A DNA stretch of 64,000 nucleotides from Dongia_A sp035695765 (GTDB taxonomy: Bacteria; Pseudomonadota; Alphaproteobacteria; Dongiales; Dongiaceae). Positions within the stretch are counted from its first letter, which is position 1. Each line of letters starts with the position of its first letter. Positions 60,048 to 64,000 of the stretch are shown one piece after another. Under the pieces are notes generated by a model. The model saw nothing but the letters and a program-made list of their open reading frames with translations. It was not told where the DNA came from and searched no databases. Location of the stretch: NCBI GenBank assembly GCA_035695765.1, contig DASRRI010000111.1, positions 1 through 64,000 of the forward strand, written 5' to 3'. Made by a program: the position numbers and the translations under genes.

Positions 60048-60929
60048 ATGGCGATCCTGGCCCTCCCGGAAACCCGGATTCTCGTGCACGGAATTGGGAA
60101 CCCACTGGCACGCTTCCAGTGCGAAGAGATGCTGCGCCATGGCACAAGGCTGACTGGCATCGTTGCCGTGGATCCCGGTGACACGGAGCATTGGCACCCA
60201 CCGAACATACCCGTGTTCCAGTCTGCATGGGACGCGATGGCTTCGGTGAAGGCCGACTTGTCGATGATCTTCAGCCCGCCTTATGCCGTGAAGTCCGAGG
60301 TATCTGAAGCAGTCGCGGCAGGCATTCCGATCATCGTATGCCTCACTGAGCATGTACCATTGCATGATGCCGTCTTGATCCGCCATCTGGCCAAGCGTGC
60401 TGGTGTCACGCTGATCGGCCCGAATTCCAGCGGCGTGCTGTCGCCCGGCCGCGCCAAAGCAGGTTTCTTTGTCGAAGACATCTGCTTGCCCGGAAACGTC
60501 GGCGTCATCACCAAGAGCGGCTCGCTCGCCTACGCCGCGCTGGCGGAGATGAAGAGCGCGGGCATCGGCATCAGCACTGTGGTTGCGATCGGCGGAGACG
60601 TGGTCAAGGGAACTGGCTTTCGCGAGCACCTGGCATTGTTCCATGCCGATCTGGAAACGCAGGCAGTTGTGTTGCTCGGTGAGATCGGCGGCTGCGACGA
60701 AGAGCAAGCGGCTGCCTTCATCCGGGACGCCGCTACCAAGAAGCCAGTCGTGGCGTTCATTTCCGGACGTTCAGTGCCACTCGGTCATAGCATGGGCCAT
60801 GCGGGCGCTATCGCCGAACGTGGAAGAGGCGATTACCATTCCAAGAGCAGGGCGCTGGCCGCAGCTGGCGTCCATGTTGCCGAAAACATCGGCGAGATAC
60901 CTCGTCTCCTCAAGCTCCTGCCGAGATAA
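60048..60929 (+). CDS. SucD-like CoA ligase alpha subunit
   Basis: 293 residues. CoA-binding start ILVHGIGNPLARFQCEEMLR. The usual GPNCPG is GPNSSGVLSPGRAKAGFF. Swivel loop GVITKSGSLAYAALAEMKSA. The phosphohistidine is MGHAGAIAERGRG (His at about 249), as in succinyl-CoA synthetase, so the phosphorylated-His mechanism is kept. Last gene of the catabolic block. Repeat copy B begins 37 bases later. Confidence 0.87.
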   Translation: MAILALPETRILVHGIGNPLARFQCEEMLRHGTRLTGIVAVDPGDTEHWHPPNIPVFQSAWDAMASVKADLSMIFSPPYAVKSEVSEAVAAGIPIIVCLTEHVPLHDAVLIRHLAKRAGVTLIGPNSSGVLSPGRAKAGFFVEDICLPGNVGVITKSGSLAYAALAEMKSAGIGISTVVAIGGDVVKGTGFREHLALFHADLETQAVVLLGEIGGCDEEQAAAFIRDAATKKPVVAFISGRSVPLGHSMGHAGAIAERGRGDYHSKSRALAAAGVHVAENIGEIPRLLKLLPR

Positions 60930-60965
60930 TCGGCGAAACGCTGATTCAAGCTCGGCACGGTCGCT

Positions 60966-61222
60966 CAATTGGCATATGGTGAAAATCGGCCCATCATCCT
61001 TGAGGTCCGGACGTGCGGTCGCGGAGTTGGATGCGTATGATCGACAAGAATTGGATGATCTGTCGTGCGGTAGGAGTTCTGAGTGGGAACGTGCGTGAAG
61101 CAGCGGAATGATCACGAAGCGTCAAGATTTACCGCCTCCAATCTCCGGCCCCAGCAGAATCGACAGTTCAAAAAATATCAATATTATCAATATGATGGGA
61201 GCAGGAGTAGCTTGCCCCACAA
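60966..61222. repeat. Direct repeat copy B (island right end, partner at 31449-31704)
   Basis: 257 bases, starting CAATTGGCATATGGTGAAAA and ending CACAA, colinear with copy A at roughly 80% identity by eye with few indels. An AT-rich motif (ATCAATAT twice, 61167-61192) lies near its right edge. The last bases are codons for the radC HN pair, so the island boundary falls at or just before 61218. Confidence 0.8.
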
Positions 61223-61388
61223 CCACCCGACCGGCGACCCTTCGCCCTCGCGCGACGACATTGCCCTCACCCGCGAAGTGCGCAATGCATTGAAGGCCGT
61301 TGGAGTCAGCCTGCACGACCACGTCATCATCGGGCGCAAAGGCCATTGCTCCCTGCGATCCATGAACGTCATCGATGGATGGAAATAG
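61218..61388 (+). pseudogene. radC: radC 3' fragment with JAMM motif
   Basis: 56 codons that read HNHPTGDPSPSRDDIALTRE, then VRNALKAVGVSLHDHVIIGR and KGHCSLRSMNVIDGWK. This is the C-terminal JAMM/MPN-like half of RadC, with the metal motif H-x-H-x10-D preserved. The frame extends upstream only through repeat B from a GTG at 61083 (MGTCVKQRNDHEASRFT...), which would make a hybrid of about 101 residues. The 5' part of radC is at 13132-13371. Confidence 0.92.
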
Positions 61389-61394
61389 TTCATT

Positions 61395-62201
61395 ATGTCC
61401 GACCGCATGCCCGTTCTGTTCGTCTCGCACGGTGCGCCGACTTTGCCTTTCGATGATGTGCCGGCGCGGCGATATCTGATCGAGCTGGCGAGGAAGGTGC
61501 CGCGGCCGAAAGCGATCCTTTGCATCTCCGCCCATTGGGAAGCGGCGGCGCCGAGCCTCACTGCATCGCCGCAGCCGGGCACCATCCACGATTTCTCCGG
61601 CTTCCCGAAAGCGCTGTATGAGCTCACCTATGATGCGCCCGGCGCGCCGGAGGTGGCGGAGCGCGCCACCGCTTTGTTGCGTGCCGCCGGCTACCATCCA
61701 AACCTCGATACCGAGCGCGGACGCGATCACGGCGCTTGGGTGCCGGCGATGCTGGCGTGGCCCGCCGGCGAGGTTCCGGTGATCCAGCTTTCTCTGCTGC
61801 GCGGCCAGTCGACCCACGCCCACATCAAGCTCGGCGAAGCGATCGCGCCCTTGCGTGATGAAGGCGTGCTGATCCTCGGCTCCGGCGGCTCGGTGCACAA
61901 TCTGCGGCAGGTCTCGTGGGATGGCGGCCGCACGCCGCGCTGGGCGACCGAGTTTCAGGAGTGGCTCGATCAGTCGCTCGCCGCCAACGATCTCGCCGCC
62001 CTCACCGGCTACCGCGCCAAGCTCGACGTCGCGCAGATGGCGCATCCGACCGAGGACCATTTGATGCCGCTTTACGTCGCCCTCGGCGCCGGCCACAGCG
62101 ACGGTGGCGCCGACAAGCTGCATGGCAGCTTCACCCTGGGCAGCCTCGGTATGGCGAGCTATGGGTGGGGGTGTAGCGGCGAGGGACATGCTGCCTTGTA
62201 G
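61395..62201 (+). CDS. LigB-type extradiol dioxygenase (DODA/YgiD-like)
   Basis: 268 residues. Zinc/iron ligands: His in VLFVSHGAPTLPFDD, His in LCISAHWEAAAPSLT, His in GRDHGAWVPAMLAWP and His in LGSGGSVHNLRQVSW. This matches 4,5-DOPA dioxygenase extradiol family proteins. Starts 7 bases after the radC end, so it belongs to the chromosomal flank. The physiological substrate is unknown in most bacteria. Confidence 0.9.
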   Translation: MSDRMPVLFVSHGAPTLPFDDVPARRYLIELARKVPRPKAILCISAHWEAAAPSLTASPQPGTIHDFSGFPKALYELTYDAPGAPEVAERATALLRAAGYHPNLDTERGRDHGAWVPAMLAWPAGEVPVIQLSLLRGQSTHAHIKLGEAIAPLRDEGVLILGSGGSVHNLRQVSWDGGRTPRWATEFQEWLDQSLAANDLAALTGYRAKLDVAQMAHPTEDHLMPLYVALGAGHSDGGADKLHGSFTLGSLGMASYGWGCSGEGHAAL

Positions 62202-62268
62202 GAGGACAAGCCGCTGCCCATCTGAGGAGATGCTGGTCTCGCCTCACCTTGGAAGGATATCTCTCGCC

Positions 62269-62475
62269 ATGATTGGACCCGCGTACTCCCCTCAAGATTG
62301 CCAGGTTCATTCGCCTGACCGACGCAGCCTGTTGAGCATGCTGGCAACCGCCTCGCTGGCGCTGCCGGCCGTTCTGCTCACCGGATGCGCGCATGCAATT
62401 CCGCCCCGGCGTTATAAGAAACCAGCAGGCTATATCCACGGGAACGGCGGGAACAATGGCAAGAACGGCAACTGA
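62269..62475 (+). CDS. Small putative Tat-type lipoprotein
   Basis: 68 residues. The N-terminus has DRRSLLSMLATASLALPAVL, a twin-Arg pair before a hydrophobic core, then lipobox LLTGC. The mature part is about 28 residues, ending in Gly/Asn repeats (YIHGNGGNNGKNGN). Resembles the twin-arginine RHGG-type short lipoproteins common in alphaproteobacteria. A GGAAGGA site 11 bases upstream supports the start at 62269. Function unknown. Confidence 0.6.
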   Translation: MIGPAYSPQDCQVHSPDRRSLLSMLATASLALPAVLLTGCAHAIPPRRYKKPAGYIHGNGGNNGKNGN

Positions 62476-62566
62476 GAACGTCGAACATCGCCTACCCAGC
62501 GCATTGCAGTTGCGGTCGATTTTTCAGTCTTGAATCGCTTGCGGTGCCGGCACATGGCCGCGGCAC

Positions 62567-62884
62567 TCACATGAGCATGCTCAGGCCGAACCGCCGCCGC
62601 GCCATTCCGCAGGCCTCGTCGCCTGGCTCGCAGGCCCGGCAGACATCAGGCCGCACATCGTAAATCGAGCACGCGGTCGCGACGCCGACTTCGCCCGCCA
62701 AGGCCGCGCACCGGTTGCCTTCGCACCGCATGCCTGACTGATCGGCGGCGACCAATGCGCTGGGGATGCGCTCCAGATGAGAGTCTTCCTCCGTGCTGAA
62801 ACGCGGCCAGTCGGAGCCGAACGAGCAGCATGCCCCGCAGGCCTGGCAGGGGGACGCGGCTTCGATCGGCGCCGTATGGCCCAC
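62567..62884 (-). CDS. YkgJ-family cysteine cluster protein
   Basis: 105 residues. Cys motif CQACGACCSFGSDW near the N-terminus, with later Cys in GMRCEGNRCAALAGE, ATACSIYDVRPDVCRACEPG and EACG. YkgJ-type proteins bind iron or zinc through such clusters; the function is unknown. The start codon overlaps the stop of the upstream DUF6481 gene by one base, so the two are coupled. Confidence 0.88.
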   Translation of the reverse strand: MGHTAPIEAASPCQACGACCSFGSDWPRFSTEEDSHLERIPSALVAADQSGMRCEGNRCAALAGEVGVATACSIYDVRPDVCRACEPGDEACGMARRRFGLSMLM

Positions 62885-63240
62885 TATTTGCGGGCCTTGC
62901 GGGCGGCGTAGCGGGCATCGCGCTTCGCCTTCTGCTCCACGGCCAGGGCGGCGGCGCGGACAGCGTCTTCGGCCGCCTTCTCGGCGGCTTGCTTGCGCTC
63001 CAGGACCGCGCGTTCCTCGGCCGCGGCGCGTTCGCGCTCGGCCGCGGCAAGCTTGGCGGCGTTCCGCTCGGCGATGCGCGCTTCGCGAGCCGCGACGATT
63101 TCCGCCCGCGCGGCCTTCTGCGCGATGACGATGGGATCATCCGCGCCGGGCCGGCTGAGAACGCGCTGCATCGTCGCTCTTTTCGCTTCGTTGGCCGAGC
63201 TCACGCGTTCACTGAAGCTCTTCTCTCGATAACCCTTCAT
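62884..63240 (-). CDS. DUF6481-like basic coiled-coil protein
   Basis: 118 residues, nearly all Ala, Arg, Lys and Glu from residue 35 on, forming one long amphipathic helix (AARAEIVAAREARIAERNAA ... AVEQKAKRDARYAARKARK). The start MKGYREKSFSERVSSANEAK fits the DUF6481 family of alphaproteobacteria. No enzymatic motif. Possibly nucleic-acid binding; unknown. Confidence 0.7.
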   Translation of the reverse strand: MKGYREKSFSERVSSANEAKRATMQRVLSRPGADDPIVIAQKAARAEIVAAREARIAERNAAKLAAAERERAAAEERAVLERKQAAEKAAEDAVRAAALAVEQKAKRDARYAARKARK

Positions 63241-63277
63241 GTCACTCCTATCTGATGTCTATGCGTCAAAAGCAGAA

Positions 63278-63299
63278 GAGCCGGCCAGTGGGCCGGCTC
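63278..63299 (-). terminator. Intrinsic terminator downstream of grxD
   Basis: On the reverse strand GAGCCGGCC-CACT-GGCCGGCTC is a perfect 9-bp stem with 4-base loop, followed by TTCTGCTTTT. It ends bolA-grxD transcription 24 bases past the grxD stop. Confidence 0.8.
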
Positions 63300-63322
63300 C
63301 TATCCGTGTCTGAAAAGGCGGC

Positions 63323-63664
63323 CTATGCCGCCTGAGTAGTCTGAACGCCTTTGCTCTTCAGCAAATCCTGCAATTCGCCGGTCTGGAACATCTCGCGCAC
63401 GATGTCGCAGCCGCCGACGAACTCGCCCTTCACATAGAGCTGCGGGACGGTGGGCCAGCTCGCGAAATCCTTGATGCCCTGTCGCAGGCCCGGATCGGCC
63501 AGCACGTCGATGCCTTTGAACTTGACGCCCACATGGGACAGCACCTGGACCACCGCCGCGGAGAAGCCGCATTGCGGGAAGACCGGCGTGCCCTTCATGT
63601 AAAGGACGACGTCGTTGCTGCCGATGTCGTCACGGATGCGGTCGAAAACCGGATTATCACTCAT
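63323..63664 (-). CDS. grxD: Monothiol glutaredoxin, CGFS type
   Basis: 113 residues. Active site FPQCGFSAAV (CGFS), GSH-binding lysine in VVLYMKGTPV, TVPQLYVKGEFVGGCDIVRE and its conserved TVP loop. It carries [2Fe-2S] clusters for iron-sulfur assembly and iron sensing, usually with BolA. The start at 63664 is used (AGGAG is 9 bases upstream); a longer frame exists to 63712. It directly follows the bolA gene in the same direction. Confidence 0.95.
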   Translation of the reverse strand: MSDNPVFDRIRDDIGSNDVVLYMKGTPVFPQCGFSAAVVQVLSHVGVKFKGIDVLADPGLRQGIKDFASWPTVPQLYVKGEFVGGCDIVREMFQTGELQDLLKSKGVQTTQAA

Positions 63665-63779
63665 TCTCATCTCTCCTGCGGCGAAAAGCTCGCCGAGTTC
63701 CTTAATTGGCATATGAGGGCAAATCGCAGCCCTGTCAATCGGCTAACCGCTAAGACCACAAAGCAGTTGCGGGTTAACC

Positions 63780-64000
63780 TTACTTAGGCGCCGAAGTCTG
63801 CAAAGCCAGAGCGTGCAGCTGGTCGCCCATCCTGCCACGCAGGGCCTCATAGACCATCTGATGCTGCTGAACCCGCGACTTGCCGGCGAACGCCGTCGAG
63901 ACGACTTGCGCCGCATAGTGGTCGCCATCGCCGCGCAGATCCTCGATCTTCACCTCGGCATCGGGCAGCGATTCCTTGATCAGCCGCGCGATCTCGCTCG
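63780..64000 (-). CDS. bolA: BolA-family protein, 3' part (runs off window edge)
   Basis: 73 complete codons at the right edge; N-terminus missing. Reads SEIARLIKESLPDAEVKIED then HYAAQVVSTAFAGKSRVQQH and QMVYEALRGRMGDQLHALAL. This is the BolA KH-like fold with the conserved His (HYAA, RVQQHQMVY). BolA and CGFS glutaredoxin form a cluster-bound pair, and their adjacency here supports both calls. Confidence 0.93.
   Translation of the reverse strand, partial: SEIARLIKESLPDAEVKIEDLRGDGDHYAAQVVSTAFAGKSRVQQHQMVYEALRGRMGDQLHALALQTSAPK

Larger units (their letters stand above)
13372..61217. mobile_element. Genomic island inserted in radC (about 47.8 kb, mosaic, no integrase seen)
   Basis: Left end: radC similarity stops after codon 80 (13371). 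Right end: it resumes at HNHP (61218). The contents are accessory: ardC and a partition-gene stub at the left end, dpd-type defence genes, nickel/cobalt transport fragments, two ABC importers and a large catabolic block. An internal direct repeat of the right end (31449-31704 versus 60966-61222) suggests two stacked elements, roughly 13.4-31.7 kb and 31.7-61.2 kb. I find no tyrosine or serine recombinase, transposase or conjugation gene, so it looks immobile. Insertion is inferred from the split gene. The missing middle of radC means the event was not a clean excisable insertion, or was followed by deletion. Confidence 0.82.

Noticed and set aside
61083..61388. A 101-codon hybrid gene (repeat B plus radC end) starting with GTG
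   Set aside because: No good ribosome site and an unconserved N-terminal half; treated as radC remnant.

Overview
The window is GC-rich chromosomal DNA of an alphaproteobacterium. The signs are a DUF1127 protein, GcvA-type LysR regulators, a DUF1272 protein, a DUF6481 protein, a grxD-bolA pair and alphaproteobacterial-type xdhAB/uraH. The order cannot be fixed from the sequence. No rRNA or CRISPR array is visible. One tRNA, Leu(UAA), lies at 9265-9353.

Region 1 (1-13.4 kb) is ordinary chromosome: a purine catabolism operon (uraH-xdhA-xdhB), two LysR genes whose start regions carry perfect palindromes, small enzymes, a NYN-LOTUS protein, tRNA-Leu, marC, a CinA-like gene, sfsA, map and the 5' third of radC. 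Region 4 (61.2-64 kb) is the other flank. It begins with the last 56 codons of radC, including the JAMM motif HNHPTGDPSPS, followed by a DODA/LigB dioxygenase, a YkgJ protein, DUF6481, grxD and bolA.

Between the two radC halves sits about 47.8 kb (13372-61217) that I read as a mosaic genomic island. About 100 codons of radC are missing. No integrase or transposase gene is visible inside it. Two directly repeated segments of about 256 bp (31449-31704 and 60966-61222) both end at the CACAA of the radC JAMM codons. This suggests two elements stacked at one attachment site.

Region 2 (13.4-31.7 kb) starts with a hairpin-rich leader and ardC, a small gene with an in-frame TGA, and a parB stub cut at about 15091. 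The stub abuts a truncated dpdH-like ATPase gene, followed by dpdG-like and dpdF-like genes. The dpdF-like ORF is fused in frame to the first 90 codons of a NicO nickel/cobalt exporter, which sits behind a His-tailed DMT permease. Next come a methyltransferase and a peptide/nickel-type ABC transporter, with a PLP enzyme, amidase, HutC-type GntR regulator and M24 peptidase. A GTCTAGAC operator lies in the divergent promoter of that group.

Region 3 (31.9-60.9 kb) is a catabolic block. It holds a Liv-type ABC transporter, two GMC oxidoreductases, an MDR dehydrogenase, a nitrilase-family amidase, an acyl-CoA ligase, MaoC, a polysaccharide-deacetylase-like hydrolase, an acyl-CoA dehydrogenase, an SDR, an Asp/Glu-racemase-family protein, a Rid protein without its key Arg, three other flavoprotein oxidoreductases, ETF, a citryl-CoA-lyase-like protein, a thioesterase, a nitronate-monooxygenase-like protein and a SucCD-like CoA ligase. 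A TetR regulator lies in the middle, and three GACC-N4-GGTC-like operator copies sit at two divergent promoters. I infer import of a nitrogen-containing or branched acid, FAD-linked oxidation feeding ETF, CoA activation, beta-oxidation-like steps and a final citryl-CoA-type C-C cleavage. The substrate is unknown.
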